A stretch of 64,000 nucleotides of DNA from Rhizobiales bacterium SYSU XM002 (GCA_009846685.1 VWVY01000001.1:248001-312000), one strand, 5' to 3'; counted from the first letter of the stretch, positions 24,178 to 33,606 are shown. Translations and numbers: made by a program. Notes: generated by a model not told the origin, from the letters alone.

Positions 24178-24592
24178 GAGTATTTCCTCCCAGATCGGTA
24201 TCTTGTTCTTGATTATCGCCGGAACCGTCTCAGAGCCGGTATTCCAGCTACTGCATACAAAATTCACGAAATCATCATACATGGTTTCCGAGCGTATCCT
24301 AGGCCCCGCGGGCTAGGTGGAAGGGGCAAGAGACTTTTCCAAATTTTGAACTAATCCGACGACGGCAGTGCCGGTCGCACCCCGTCAGTACGATGCTGCC
24401 GGGCTCAGTCGCCAAATTTGTCGGAGGTCTGGCAGCCACCTTCTCTCGACGCATCAGGCGAAACGGCCCGCTGAATTTCAGTGTTTGTATTCGTGGCGTT
24501 GCCGGGGCATTTCCGCAGCGGCATGCCCGAACACGACCGCTCGAACACCGGTGTTCTACGGTCCGGCTATCGCATTGACGTTTCAGGAAAAA
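24178..24592. other. 415-base intergenic region upstream of the TRAP operon
   Basis: I see no gene. The region holds the ribosome site for the binding protein, an imperfect dyad CTAGGCCC...GGGCTAG near 24299-24316, and the palindrome listed separately at 24543. A short T-run directly after the tRNA-Phe 3' end may end tRNA transcription. No clear sigma-70 or sigma-54 promoter for the TRAP operon stands out. Confidence 0.5.
24543..24556. promoter_or_regulatory. Perfect 14-base palindrome GAACACCGGTGTTC
   Basis: It is fully symmetrical and centred on ACCGGT, lying between tRNA-Phe and the TRAP operon. It could be a dimeric repressor site for the TRAP operon, but it is over 360 bases from the start codon and no regulator gene is adjacent. 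Confidence 0.35.
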
Positions 24593-24668
24593 TGGTGCCC
24601 GGGGGCGGGATCGAACCACCGACACTGCGATTTTCAGTCGCATGCTCTACCAACTGAGCTACCCGGGC
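24593..24668 (-). tRNA. tRNA-Phe (anticodon GAA)
   Basis: A complete 76-base cloverleaf on the minus strand. The acceptor GCCCGGG pairs with CCCGGGC, the D arm contains AGCTCAGTTGGTAGAGC, the anticodon loop reads CTGAAAA (anticodon GAA), and the T arm contains GGTTCGATCC. The 3' CCA is encoded. Five T residues follow. Confidence 0.97.
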
Positions 24669-24866
24669 CTGGCGCCGGCGATTTTTGTGTTCGCCAGTGC
24701 GAGAGCCGTGCTTTTAGGAAAAGCGGACGGGCCTGTCCAGTCCCGAATTGTGCTTTTGCGCGCTTTCTTTTGTGTGCCGTCCGGCATGCTCGATAAGGCC
24801 GGGTTTGCGGAATCGCAAGGCTCGGCTTAGTCTTTGTCCAGAATGGCCTTTTCCGGAGTGCAACCC

Positions 24867-25556
24867 ATGCAATCGCTGTCTGCGATTCCGTTCTTCAAGT
24901 CAGCGACGGATCTTGATCTCAAGAAATTCGAGCGGCGTTGTGTCTGGAAGAAAGTGGAGGAGGGGCAGATCCTCGTCGACTTCGAGGACCAGTCGAGCGA
25001 CGTCTATTTTCTTGCGAGCGGCGACGTCCGCATCCAGATCCGCACGGCCGGCGGCAAGGAAGTCATTCTCGCAGACATGCGCACGGGGGAGTATTTCGGT
25101 GAACTTGCCGCCATCGACGGCGTCGCGCGCTCGGCGAACGTCACGGCGCTGACGCGAGCCGAGATCTGCATCGTCAGCGCGGCTGTGTTCCGCGAGATGC
25201 TGGCGGCTTCGCCGATGTTGTCGGAGAAGTTGATGCGGCTCCTCGCTGCGCGTGTGCGGGACCTCAACACGCGGCTCCTCGAACATACCGTTCTCGATAT
25301 CCGTCACAGGCTCTATGCCGAACTGCTCCGTCTCTCCGCGCCGCGACCGAACGCTGCCCCGGCGCGGATCGTCTCGCCCCCGCCGGTGCACCACGTGCTC
25401 GCGGCTCGCGTTGGCTGCCGCCGCGAGCAGATCACGCGCGAGTTGAGCGCAATGAAGGCAGAGAACCTGATGGAGCGCACGCGCGGTGCGATCGTGCTGC
25501 TCGAACCCGATACGCTGCGTCAACGGATCGCGCAGGCGATGCGCGACGCGGGATGA
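24867..25556 (+). CDS. Crp/Fnr-family transcription regulator
   Basis: A 229-residue regulator. The N-terminal cyclic-nucleotide-binding fold is clear (KVEEGQILVDFEDQSSDVYFL, then GEYFGELAAIDGVARSANVTA). The FGELA-x-RS pattern resembles the cAMP-binding motif, with Ala-Arg-Ser retained. A C-terminal winged HTH contains RVGCRREQITRELSAMK. There is no N-terminal Cys cluster, so it is not an oxygen-sensing Fnr. ATG 24867 is chosen (GGAG about 9 bases upstream); an ATG at 24843 is in frame. No target operon is obvious nearby; the convergent neighbour is AsmA-like. Confidence 0.9.
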   Translation: MQSLSAIPFFKSATDLDLKKFERRCVWKKVEEGQILVDFEDQSSDVYFLASGDVRIQIRTAGGKEVILADMRTGEYFGELAAIDGVARSANVTALTRAEICIVSAAVFREMLAASPMLSEKLMRLLAARVRDLNTRLLEHTVLDIRHRLYAELLRLSAPRPNAAPARIVSPPPVHHVLAARVGCRREQITRELSAMKAENLMERTRGAIVLLEPDTLRQRIAQAMRDAG

Positions 25557-25562
25557 CGTCGA

Positions 25563-27389
25563 TCAACTGCGGTTGAGCAGCCGCAGATCGGGCTTGAGGG
25601 CCGGCGCGAAAAGCGGGCCTTCCATGCGGAAGGCGAAGAAGTCCATCGGCTGTCCCGGTTCCTCGATCCGGCGGCGAAGGATCAGCGCCAGTTTATGCAT
25701 CTGCTCGCGCAGCTCGATCGTACCCTCCAGCGATGCCGTGACCTTGGCGGAGACGAAGGTGCTTCCGACCGGCTCGATCCGCCCCTCGCGCAGCGCGACA
25801 TTGATCAGCATGTTTTCGAAGGCGGTCTTTCCGCCGAGAGCACCGACAAGCATGATATCGGCGGACGAGCCACCGGAGCGGGCGAGGAGCTTCTGGAGAT
25901 CGATACCGGTGACTTCGCCGCTCTTGACCTCCAGGGCACCGGAACCCGACAGTGAGCCGACAATGTCGCGGATGCTGGTGCCACGCCCTTCGGCCTGAAG
26001 CACCAGTGTGCCGGTGCCTGAAATCCGGTTGAGTCCGAGCGCCTGTCCAAGCACCGAACTCATGTCCAGCTTTTCGCCGGAGACCATCAATTTCACGTCC
26101 TGATTCATGTCGGCGGCCTCGGTCACCGAAACGCGCGCCTTGAACGAACCGGGACCGAGCTTGCTGTCGACGATCGCATATTCGGCGCGTCCCTTGCGGG
26201 TCAGGATCGATAGCGCAACCTGGCTGAGCGGCAGCGACGCCAGCCGGAATTCCTTGGTCGAGAGACGGATGTCCAGATCGATGCCGGCGAGCGGGTTCAG
26301 CGTCAGCGGCCTTGCGGACCAGGCATTGCCCGGTGCACGAAGCGCCTCCAGCGAAACGCTGGCGACGTTTCCGTCCACGAGATCGCCCGCAAGCGTCGCA
26401 GACAATCCCCAACGGCCGTTGATCTCGCGCAGGGCGGCAATGCCGGTCAACTGGCGACCCTGACGGTTTACAACCAGTGCTTCAAGGCCGATGCCCCGCG
26501 GATCGAGCACCATGTTGGCGGAAACGCCGGTAGGTTCGATCGCCATCGGGCGCGACGACTTTTCGCCAAGAACCAGACGTTCGAGAAGATCGCCAAGCGA
26601 AAGCTCGAATTTGCCAACCAGCGCCAGATCGGGTTCGCGACGGGCGTTGCCGGAAAAGGCAAGGCGGGAGCCGAGTGCATTGACGCTCAACGACGCGGTT
26701 CTGGGCTTTCCTCCGGTGAGGGCCTGTCGTACCGGCAGGACGAATGTGAGATCGAACGGCAGATTGCCCTTGTCGCGCCGGGCCATCGCATCGATTCGCC
26801 CGCGCCGCTCGGAATAGCGCAGTTGCAGGTCGGCAGGGCCGAGATCAAGTGCCGAGCCCGCCGGACCGGAATCCTCCAGCACGATGTCCGCCTCCCGCGC
26901 CGTGATCGTCAGGCGCTTGAACCGTCCCGGCCGGTCGAAACGCTCGGAAATCCAGTCCGCCAGCTCGCTGATGGTGCGCGGCGAACGAACGAAGCGATCA
27001 GCCGCACCGATCCGCGCACGGATCCGCGGCTTTTCCATACTGATGACAGGACCGTCGACCGCGCCATCAAGCAGATCGCGAAGCTGGATCGAGACCTTGA
27101 GTTCCGGCGCCGTGAGGGAGAAGGTGCTATCGTTTCGGGAAAACCGCACATTGCTGTAATTGAGGCTGGGGCCGGGCAGGAATGATTGCGTCTTGCTCTC
27201 GAAGCTGAAGATCGCACCTGTATCCTGTTCCAGCCGCGCGATGACTTCCCGCTCGATGGCGGCATAGTCGCGTGTACCGACCAGTATTGCGAGGCCGATT
27301 ATAGCGAGAAGCCCGAGCACGCCCGAAGCGATGAGTCCGCGACGCAGCATCGTGCGCACTTGCGGGGTCAGCTTCAGGCGATCGATCAT
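25563..27389 (-). CDS. AsmA-family protein
   Basis: A 608-residue protein with one N-terminal membrane helix (about 14-36) and a long beta-rich periplasmic part, as in AsmA/TamB-like proteins involved in envelope lipid homeostasis. The C-terminal AsmA domain is visible (GTGTLVLQAEGRGTSIRDIVGSL and the block from GSGALEVKSGEVTGIDLQKLL). I start at ATG 27389 because the upstream extension is Arg-rich and non-membrane. It is convergent with the Crp-like gene and separated from the CoA-transferase operon by a terminator. Confidence 0.88.
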   Translation of the reverse strand: MIDRLKLTPQVRTMLRRGLIASGVLGLLAIIGLAILVGTRDYAAIEREVIARLEQDTGAIFSFESKTQSFLPGPSLNYSNVRFSRNDSTFSLTAPELKVSIQLRDLLDGAVDGPVISMEKPRIRARIGAADRFVRSPRTISELADWISERFDRPGRFKRLTITAREADIVLEDSGPAGSALDLGPADLQLRYSERRGRIDAMARRDKGNLPFDLTFVLPVRQALTGGKPRTASLSVNALGSRLAFSGNARREPDLALVGKFELSLGDLLERLVLGEKSSRPMAIEPTGVSANMVLDPRGIGLEALVVNRQGRQLTGIAALREINGRWGLSATLAGDLVDGNVASVSLEALRAPGNAWSARPLTLNPLAGIDLDIRLSTKEFRLASLPLSQVALSILTRKGRAEYAIVDSKLGPGSFKARVSVTEAADMNQDVKLMVSGEKLDMSSVLGQALGLNRISGTGTLVLQAEGRGTSIRDIVGSLSGSGALEVKSGEVTGIDLQKLLARSGGSSADIMLVGALGGKTAFENMLINVALREGRIEPVGSTFVSAKVTASLEGTIELREQMHKLALILRRRIEEPGQPMDFFAFRMEGPLFAPALKPDLRLLNRS

Positions 27390-27493
27390 CAGGCGAGAAC
27401 TCCGGCGGTGCGCCGGGAGCGGGCACACCCGTCCCCGGTAGTGCCCGGGGCAGGAAAAACGACGGCGGATGCTAGCGCAGCGCGTCGGCTCCA

Positions 27494-27545
27494 CAAAATA
27501 AAAAAAGCGGGCCGCATTCCGGCATCAACCGGGCCGGCCCGCTTT
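27494..27545 (-). terminator. Intrinsic terminator after the CoA-transferase operon
   Basis: The 10-base stem AAAGCGGGCC (27504-27513) pairs with GGCCCGCTTT (27536-27545), with extra pairing inside the loop. On the minus strand it is followed by a long T-rich tail (seven T, A, then four T). It lies 5 bases after the scoB stop. Confidence 0.85.
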
Positions 27546-27550
27546 GCTTT

Positions 27551-28192
27551 TCAGAGCGCGGAAACGAAATCCGCTTCGGTCTTCGCCTCGATCTCGTCAA
27601 GCGTCACGCCGTTTGCCAGTTCGATGAGCTTCATCGGCGCCTTGCCCGAACGGTCGATCGAGAACACGCCGAGATCGGTGATGACCATGTCGACAACGCC
27701 GGCACCGGTGAGCGGCAGGTTGCACTGCTTCAGGAGCTTGGATTCCCCCTTGGCTTCATGCTCCATGACCACGACGACCTTCTTGACGCCGGCCACGAGA
27801 TCCATCGCGCCGCCCATGCCCTTGACCATCTTTCCGGGGATCATCCAGTTGGCGAGGTCGCCGTTCTGGGCGACCTGCATCGCGCCGAGGATCGAAAGGT
27901 CGATGTGCCCCCCGCGGATCATGCCGAAGCTGTCGGCCGAGGAGAAATAGGAGGTCGTTGGCAGTTCCGTCACGGTCTGCTTGCCGGCGTTGATGAGATC
28001 CGGGTCTTCCTCGCCCTCGTAAGGGAAGGGACCCATGCCCATCATGCCGTTCTCGGACTGGAGCTGGACGCTCACACCCTCGGGAATATAGTTCGAGACC
28101 AGCGTCGGGATGCCGATGCCGAGATTGACGTAGAAACCGTCCTTCAGTTCCTTCGCGGCGCGCGCCGCCATTTCATCGCGAGTCCAGGCCAT
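27551..28192 (-). CDS. scoB: 3-oxoacid CoA-transferase subunit B
   Basis: A 213-residue beta subunit of the succinyl-CoA:3-oxoacid (acetoacetate) CoA-transferase family. The active-site Glu lies in the [12 protein letters not shown] block (about residue 48), the normal position for this subunit. Other blocks are [19 protein letters not shown] and [18 protein letters not shown]. The enzyme transfers CoA between succinyl-CoA and a 3-oxoacid in the cytoplasm, for use of ketone bodies or PHB. The start ATG 28192 overlaps the scoA stop by one base (TGATG). A strong terminator follows. Confidence 0.95.
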   Translation of the reverse strand: MAWTRDEMAARAAKELKDGFYVNLGIGIPTLVSNYIPEGVSVQLQSENGMMGMGPFPYEGEEDPDLINAGKQTVTELPTTSYFSSADSFGMIRGGHIDLSILGAMQVAQNGDLANWMIPGKMVKGMGGAMDLVAGVKKVVVVMEHEAKGESKLLKQCNLPLTGAGVVDMVITDLGVFSIDRSGKAPMKLIELANGVTLDEIEAKTEADFVSAL

Positions 28193-28938
28193 CAGACGTC
28201 ACCTCCGGTAGCGGCGGCCGGTGCGCGCTTGCGCACCGTGCGGTTTTCGATGTGCTTCGGCGCCGTCGGCACGTGCACGAGGCGCTTCACGAAAATGCCC
28301 GGCGTGTGGATCTGATCCGGGTCGATCTCGCCAGCGCGGAACAGATGCTCGACCTCGGCGACGGTCACGGTCGCGGCGGTCGCCATCATCGGGTTGAAGT
28401 TGCGCGCGGTCTTCCGGTAGACGAGGTTGCCCTCGGTGTCGCCCTTCCAGGCGTGGACCAGCGAGACATCGGCCCAGAGGCCGGTTTCCATGACGTATTT
28501 GCGGCCCTTGAAGCGCGGATGATCCGGAAACTCGCGGATCTCCTTGCCTTCCGAGACGAGCGTCCCGACGCCGGTCGCGGTGAAGAAGGCAGGGATGCCG
28601 GCGCCGCCCGCGCGGATGCGTTCGGCGAGCGTGCCCTGCGGGTTGAATTCGAGTTCGAGTTCGCCGGAGAGATACTGCTGCGCGAACAGTTTGTTCTCAC
28701 CGACATAGGAGGAGATCATCTTCCGGATCTGGCGGGTCTCGAGCAGCTTGCCGAGGTGGACCCCGTCAACGCCGGCGTTGTTGGAGATGACCGTGAGGTC
28801 CTTTGCCCCGGAAGCCTTGATGGCCTCGACCAGCGTTTCCGGCACGCCGCACAGGCCGAAGCCGCCGGCCATGATGGTCATTCCGTCTTTCAGAAGCCCC
28901 GCGAGCGCCGCGGTGGCATCGGAATACACTTTCCCCAT
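28192..28938 (-). CDS. scoA: 3-oxoacid CoA-transferase subunit A
   Basis: A 248-residue alpha subunit of the CoA-transferase. The CoA-binding glycine motif appears as [15 protein letters not shown] near the N-terminus; [19 protein letters not shown] and [19 protein letters not shown] are typical later blocks. ATG 28938 has GGAGG at a normal distance upstream; an in-frame start at 28980 has no support. It is the first gene of a two-gene operon with scoB. Confidence 0.95.
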   Translation of the reverse strand: MGKVYSDATAALAGLLKDGMTIMAGGFGLCGVPETLVEAIKASGAKDLTVISNNAGVDGVHLGKLLETRQIRKMISSYVGENKLFAQQYLSGELELEFNPQGTLAERIRAGGAGIPAFFTATGVGTLVSEGKEIREFPDHPRFKGRKYVMETGLWADVSLVHAWKGDTEGNLVYRKTARNFNPMMATAATVTVAEVEHLFRAGEIDPDQIHTPGIFVKRLVHVPTAPKHIENRTVRKRAPAAATGGDV

Positions 28939-29069
28939 GAAGATCTTCCTCCAAATGCCTCTGGCCTGTCGTTCGGGCAAACTTGCCGGCCGCGACGCGT
29001 TGCGGAAACAGGACGCGCTTTCTTAAATAACTCGTCGACGGTTGGGAAGGCCGATGTTGCAGGGCAGCA

Positions 29070-30707
29070 TCATGTCCGCCGGGTGAGCATCAGGGCGGCC
29101 GCGCCGCTGAGCGCGAGGATTCCCAGCGATTCGAGTGCCGCATGTTCGAACGTGCCCGCGCTCGCCTGCGCATAGGCGCGCGTGGCCAGCGTCTCGAAAT
29201 TGAGCGGGCGAAGCAGCAGCGTCGCGGGAAGTTCCTTGACCGTGTCGATGAACACAAGCGTGCCGCCGAGCATCAACCCCGGCATCATGGCAGGGAGGTG
29301 GACGTGCAGCGCGAGCCTCCAGTCCTTCATGCCGTGGACGCGTGCGACCCAGTCGATCGTCATCGGCAGGCGGCGAAGCGCCAGTCCGGCTTGACCGGCG
29401 CCAATGCCGACGAAACGCACCACCAAGGCGAAACTCATCGCCGCGAAAGTGCCGGAGAGGATGAGGGGCAAGCCGAGATGCGCGAGCAGGGCATCCGCCA
29501 TGCGGAACACCGGGAACAGCGCCAGCACCAGTACCGTGCCGGGAATCGCGTAGCCGATCGCGGCAATGCGCGCGGCTGGCGAGAGACGCGGCGCGATACG
29601 GATGGCGATCGTTAGCAGTGCGCCGAGCAGCATCACGACACCGGCCACCGTCAGCGCGAAAACGAGGCTCGAACGTGCGGCGGCGAGGAAATCGGGATCA
29701 AACTTCTGTGCGGCGGCATATTGTCCCGCCCGCGAGATCAGGAACGCCGTCGGAACGACAAACCCGACGAGGACGGGCATCGCAGTCGCCACCAGCGCAA
29801 AACCCGCACCAATGCCGCCGAGGCGGATGCGGCGTGGCTGGCCGATGTTGCGCGTCGGCGCATGATGCGCGCGCATCTTCGGGCGGGCGAGGAAGAGGGC
29901 AGCGGCGACGATCAGGATCAGCATCCCCGAAAGCCGCGCAGCGCCCGGCAGATCGCCGCGATTGAGCCAGAGATCGCTGATCGCGACCGAGAAGCTCGAA
30001 ACGCCCATGTGCTGGGTTGCGCCGATATCGTTGATGACTTCGAGAACGACCAGCGCAAGCCCGGCCGCCAGTGCTGGCCAAGCGAGCGGAACGCCGATCA
30101 CCAGGAAAAGGCGCCAACCCTTCGCACCAAGCAGGCGCGCGGCGTCGATCACGTTGCGCCCGCCGTGCGAAAAGACGAGACGACAGGAGATATAGACGTA
30201 TGGAAACAGCACCAGCGCCATGACGACCACGGCGCCCGCGAGCGAACGCGTCTCGAAGAAGCTGTAATCGCGCAGCGTCTTCGCGCCGATCATCCATCGC
30301 CAGAGCGATTGAACCGGACCGTAGAAATCGAGGAGATCGACCGCGACAAAAGCCGCGAGATAAGTCGGGAAGGCGAGGGGGAGCACAAGTGCCGTTTCCA
30401 GCCAGCGGCGGAGTGGAAATTCATAGACCGAGACCAGCCAGGCCGAGACGAGGCCCATCGACCCCGCAAGTAGGATTACCCCGGCGAGCAGCAGTCCCGT
30501 TTCCCGCATCGCGGCCAACTGCGTATCAGTGAAGCGTAACCAGTCCGCCCCCGAGCCGCCCTGCATCAGCCCGAGGAAGCCAAGAGCTGGCAGCAAGCTG
30601 ACGAGGCCGACAATCGCCAGCGCTGTGATCCACGGAAACAGCCGAAGCCGGGGACGCCTGCTGGCGCCCCCGGCCTGATCGGCAGGAGTGGTGGTGCGTG
30701 GGGTCAA
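29070..30707 (-). CDS. Fe(3+)-type ABC transporter permease (two fused permease domains)
   Basis: A 545-residue inner-membrane permease of the FbpB/SfuB type, with two MetI-like halves. The EAA loops are visible (IDAARLLGAKGWRLFLVIGVPLAWPAL in the first half as two short blocks, and LALRRLPMTIDWVARVHG in the second). About 12 membrane helices are predicted. It follows the binding-protein gene by 9 bases. No ATPase gene is next to it, although this family needs one; it may be elsewhere in the genome or shared. The gene ends close to the scoA promoter region. Confidence 0.9.
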   Translation of the reverse strand: MTPRTTTPADQAGGASRRPRLRLFPWITALAIVGLVSLLPALGFLGLMQGGSGADWLRFTDTQLAAMRETGLLLAGVILLAGSMGLVSAWLVSVYEFPLRRWLETALVLPLAFPTYLAAFVAVDLLDFYGPVQSLWRWMIGAKTLRDYSFFETRSLAGAVVVMALVLFPYVYISCRLVFSHGGRNVIDAARLLGAKGWRLFLVIGVPLAWPALAAGLALVVLEVINDIGATQHMGVSSFSVAISDLWLNRGDLPGAARLSGMLILIVAAALFLARPKMRAHHAPTRNIGQPRRIRLGGIGAGFALVATAMPVLVGFVVPTAFLISRAGQYAAAQKFDPDFLAAARSSLVFALTVAGVVMLLGALLTIAIRIAPRLSPAARIAAIGYAIPGTVLVLALFPVFRMADALLAHLGLPLILSGTFAAMSFALVVRFVGIGAGQAGLALRRLPMTIDWVARVHGMKDWRLALHVHLPAMMPGLMLGGTLVFIDTVKELPATLLLRPLNFETLATRAYAQASAGTFEHAALESLGILALSGAAALMLTRRT

Positions 30708-30716
30708 GTCGATCCG

Positions 30717-31760
30717 TCAGCTCTGGGGGCCAAGATTGAAGCCGACCTTGTCGGTCATTTCGGAGGCGGTCTTGGCCTTGCCGGCAACGGATTCGAGCGG
30801 AATATCGTCAGCCTTCAGATCGCCGAAGCTCTTGATAAAGGGCTCGACCGGCGCGCCGGCGAGAACCGGATATTCGAAATTCTGTTCGCCATACATACCC
30901 TGCGCCTGCGCGCCGACCAGCCATTCGGCAAGCTTCACGGCATCGGCCTTGTTCTTGGCGTGCTTGGCGACGACGAAGCCGGAAACGTTGACGTGCGTCT
31001 TGCCGTTCTCGAAGGTCGGCATGATGACGCGGATCTGGTCCGAGATCGCCTTCTGCTGCGCATCGGCGTTCATGAGCCCGACGTAGTAGGTATTGCCGAG
31101 GCCGATGTCGCAGGCCCCGGAGGCGATGTCTTTTGCAACATCCCGGTCGCCACCCGAAGGCTTCTTGGCGAGGTTGGCACGCAGGCCCTTGAGCCATTCC
31201 TCGGCCTTGGCCTCGCCCCAATGGACGATCGCTGCGGCGAACAGGGCGTTATTGTAGTTGTGGCGGCCGTCGCGCACGCAGAACTTGCCCTTGAAGCGGG
31301 GCGAGGCGAGATCGGCATAGGAAAGAGCGGCATCCTTCACGCGGTCCTTCGCGGCATAGATGACGCGGGCACGGACCGAGAGCGCATACCAGGCCCCGTC
31401 AGCCGCGCGTAGTGCCGGAGGGACGGCCTTCTCAAGCGTTACGGACTTCACGTTCTGGGTAATGCCGAGATCCACCGCCTTGCGCAGGTTGGCGATATCG
31501 GTGGTGATGAGCATATCCGCCGGACTGTTCGCCCCCTCGGACTGGATGCGCTCCTCAAGGCCGGCCTTGGCGAAGATCACGTTGACCTTCACACCCGTCT
31601 CGGCGGTGAACTTGTCGAATAGCGGCTTGATCAGCCCCGGTTCCCGATAGGTGTAGACATTCACCTCCGCGGCCATCGAACCGGAGGCGGCGATCGAGAG
31701 CGCTGCGCCTGCGAGTGCGCGCCGTATAAAAGAGGACAGGTGGCCGGAATTCTTGCTCAT
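30717..31760 (-). CDS. Fe(3+) ABC transporter substrate-binding protein
   Basis: A 347-residue periplasmic binding protein of the FbpA/FutA type. A signal peptide covers about residues 1-30 (ending SMAA-E). Iron-binding features of the family are present: VYTYRE at the start of the mature protein, and the paired Tyr of GLGNTYYVGLM. The blocks KFCVRDGRHNYNNALFAA and PTFENGKTHVNVSGFVVAKH are typical. It is first in a two-gene unit with the permease. An Irr-like palindrome about 125 bases upstream suggests iron control. Confidence 0.92.
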   Translation of the reverse strand: MSKNSGHLSSFIRRALAGAALSIAASGSMAAEVNVYTYREPGLIKPLFDKFTAETGVKVNVIFAKAGLEERIQSEGANSPADMLITTDIANLRKAVDLGITQNVKSVTLEKAVPPALRAADGAWYALSVRARVIYAAKDRVKDAALSYADLASPRFKGKFCVRDGRHNYNNALFAAAIVHWGEAKAEEWLKGLRANLAKKPSGGDRDVAKDIASGACDIGLGNTYYVGLMNADAQQKAISDQIRVIMPTFENGKTHVNVSGFVVAKHAKNKADAVKLAEWLVGAQAQGMYGEQNFEYPVLAGAPVEPFIKSFGDLKADDIPLESVAGKAKTASEMTDKVGFNLGPQS

Positions 31761-31881
31761 TTCTCAGATCTCCATCAGGCGGGTTCAAGGCCCGCGTGTC
31801 GGGTGGCGCTCGTCGCCGTGGCCCGCTTATGGCGCGTGTGGATGGAGGGCGTCAACAGTAAAACATTGAAAAAACAACAAC

Positions 31882-31896
31882 TTAGAATTATTCCAA
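31882..31896. promoter_or_regulatory. Candidate Irr (ICE-type) iron-regulatory box
   Basis: TTAGAAT-T-ATTCCAA is a 15-base palindrome with one mismatch. It resembles the AT-rich Irr box known in Hyphomicrobiales (TTTAGAA...TTCTAAA form). It lies in the AT-rich gap upstream of the iron-binding-protein gene, about 125 bases before its start. The match is by eye only. Confidence 0.45.
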
Positions 31897-31953
31897 TTTG
31901 GAGCCGTTTGAAACTGACAGGTCGGATCGCGGCCACGAAACTGAAATCACGGC

Positions 31954-31987
31954 AAAAAAAGAGGCGCGACATTCCTGCGCGCCCCTC
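31954..31987 (-). terminator. Intrinsic terminator after the DUF2865 gene
   Basis: On the minus strand the arm GAGGGGCGCG pairs with CGCGCCTC (a two-base bulge), and seven T residues follow directly. It lies about 25 bases after the DUF2865 stop, separating it from the iron transporter. Confidence 0.75.
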
Positions 31988-32010
31988 GGTCTCTCAGACG
32001 ACAAAAAGCG

Positions 32011-33114
32011 TCAGTTGAGAGCGACGAAGCCCGGCGTACGCTTGACCGTGCGCATCGCAACAGGTCCACGCGACTCGCGGCGGGTCAGTTCGACGAACCC
32101 GCGCGGCAGACCGAACGCCTCACGCGGTTGCGCCTGATTGGCTCGTTCCTCGGCGCGGCGGATCTCGGAAATAACACGACTACGGACACGGTTGGGTGTG
32201 TTCTCGGCCATAATGCCGCGAACCGAGGCGACTTCCATCGCCCGGACGATCGCGATTTCCTTCTTCGACTTCAGGCTCGACAGTGCGTCGGAGAAGTCAC
32301 CGGCGCGGTAAGGGAAGCGGCGGGCACCGTCGAAATGTCGAGCGCCGGTACGTGTCATCGCGAGATCGCCGGGGCGCAGCGTGTAGTCCGCGAGCAGTGC
32401 GAGGCTCGACTGTGTCGCCCCGACCGGCTTGCACGAGCAGCTCGGCGAAAGCGCATCGCGATAGCGGAAGGCCGTCGGCAAGGCCGTGTAGGCGAGCCGA
32501 CCACGCGACATGCTGTCGAAATCCTTCGAGCCGGCCGGGGAGTAAAACAGCGCGGTCTCCGCGCCGGGGCAGGCCGAGCGGCACGCGGACTCCTGGATAT
32601 TCCAGTTCGCGCCGGCGGCGTTGCCGACCGGGAAGGCGAAGCCGTCGCAGAGTCGCACGCAGTAGTTCATCGCAACGGTGGAGCCGCGATCGGCCCTCGA
32701 ATTGAGCTTGTGACGGCCACGTGGCTTGAACCCGTCAGCCGACGGTGCGGTGGGTGCGCCCGACGGCAACGCCGCAGGTTGTGTCTGGGGCACGCGGGCC
32801 GCTGCGCTCTCGCCGACTCGCGGCAGTGCGCGGAGCGGTTCGGTGCGCGGCGCATAGCTCAGCGCTTCGACGGGGAGGCGGTCGCGGCGTTGGAAAATCT
32901 GCGGCAGCGGCTGAGCACGCGGCAACACCGGCTCGATCGCACGGCGGACAGGCCGGTTGAACTCGACGATGTTACGGTAGATTTCCGGGTTGTCGCCCGC
33001 CCTGACGATCAGTGTTCCGGCGCCGGCGACCGTAACCAGAGTGGCCGCCGCAACAGCGAGCTTCCACGTGAGAGAGGAACCTGAATTCGGCTTCGCTTCC
33101 GGAAACAGCATCAT
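32011..33114 (-). CDS. DUF2865 domain protein
   Basis: A 367-residue protein with one N-terminal membrane helix or uncleaved signal (about 17-38). A Pro-rich low-complexity region (about 60-140) follows. The DUF2865 core is recognisable by its Cys pattern: NYCVRLCDGFAFPV, SACRSACPGAETALFYSPAG and LSPSCSCKPV. These Cys could form disulfides in the periplasm. The family is nearly confined to Hyphomicrobiales and its function is unknown. Two adjacent ATG codons (33114 and 33111) could both start it; no strong ribosome site favours one. Confidence 0.85.
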   Translation of the reverse strand: MMLFPEAKPNSGSSLTWKLAVAAATLVTVAGAGTLIVRAGDNPEIYRNIVEFNRPVRRAIEPVLPRAQPLPQIFQRRDRLPVEALSYAPRTEPLRALPRVGESAAARVPQTQPAALPSGAPTAPSADGFKPRGRHKLNSRADRGSTVAMNYCVRLCDGFAFPVGNAAGANWNIQESACRSACPGAETALFYSPAGSKDFDSMSRGRLAYTALPTAFRYRDALSPSCSCKPVGATQSSLALLADYTLRPGDLAMTRTGARHFDGARRFPYRAGDFSDALSSLKSKKEIAIVRAMEVASVRGIMAENTPNRVRSRVISEIRRAEERANQAQPREAFGLPRGFVELTRRESRGPVAMRTVKRTPGFVALN

Positions 33115-33413
33115 GACGCAACTCAACCCCACAACCGTCCGTCCGCGAACCGAGTGCGTAAACGGAACATTACCAAAGGCAGGATTGTCTCAAATTGCAA
33201 GCCAAAATGCTCCAAAATGGGACAGATTGCCGTGTGGACTGACCACTGCCGCCTGCACAGCGGAGAGGGAGCAAGGAGCTTGCCGCCATGCTTCAGGACA
33301 GCGTGCGAAGGGGCTTGCATTGCCGGGGAGGGGAGGTTAGAAGGCCGCTCCTGCCACACGGAATCGGGTGGCGGCACCATGCGCGCAAGGAGCGGTCAGA
33401 CGCTGCGCCGAGG
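33115..33413. other. Intergenic region between DUF2865 gene and tRNA-Gln
   Basis: About 300 bases. It must hold the minus-strand promoter of the DUF2865 gene and the plus-strand promoter of tRNA-Gln. I see no convincing ORF, repeat or consensus promoter in it. Confidence 0.5.
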
Positions 33414-33487
33414 TGGGGGATAGTTTAACGGTAGAACAGCGGACTCTGACTCCGTTAGTCTTGGTTCGAATCCAGGTCCCCCAGCCA
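33414..33487 (+). tRNA. tRNA-Gln (anticodon CUG)
   Basis: A complete 74-base cloverleaf. The acceptor TGGGGGA pairs with TCCCCCA, the discriminator is G, and CCA is encoded. The D arm contains AGTTTAACGGTAGAAC, the anticodon loop is ACTCTGACT (anticodon CTG), and the T arm contains GGTTCGAATCC. Confidence 0.97.
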
Positions 33488-33546
33488 AATCCTCCGATCA
33501 GATCAAAATGAACCCCGGCGCGTGATGAGTTGCGGGGGAAAGCATG

Positions 33547-33578
33547 AAAAGCCCGCATTTCCGGCAGGAAACGCGGGC
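33547..33578 (-). terminator. Intrinsic terminator after uxuA
   Basis: A 12-base stem with one mismatch (33551-33562 with 33567-33578) is closed by a 4-base loop. On the minus strand TTTT follows. It lies about 30 bases after the uxuA stop. Confidence 0.75.
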
Positions 33579-33606
33579 CGTTCAGGCAAAAGTGCAAAAG
33601 ACCTTC

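Noticed and set aside
24178-24300. A sigma-54 promoter for the TRAP operon, by analogy with DctB/DctD systems
   Set aside because: No TGGC-N8-TTGC pattern with correct spacing could be found on the minus strand.
24593-24668. tRNA-Phe as an integration site for a mobile element
   Set aside because: No integrase, no direct repeat of the tRNA 3' end and no compositional change was seen on either side.
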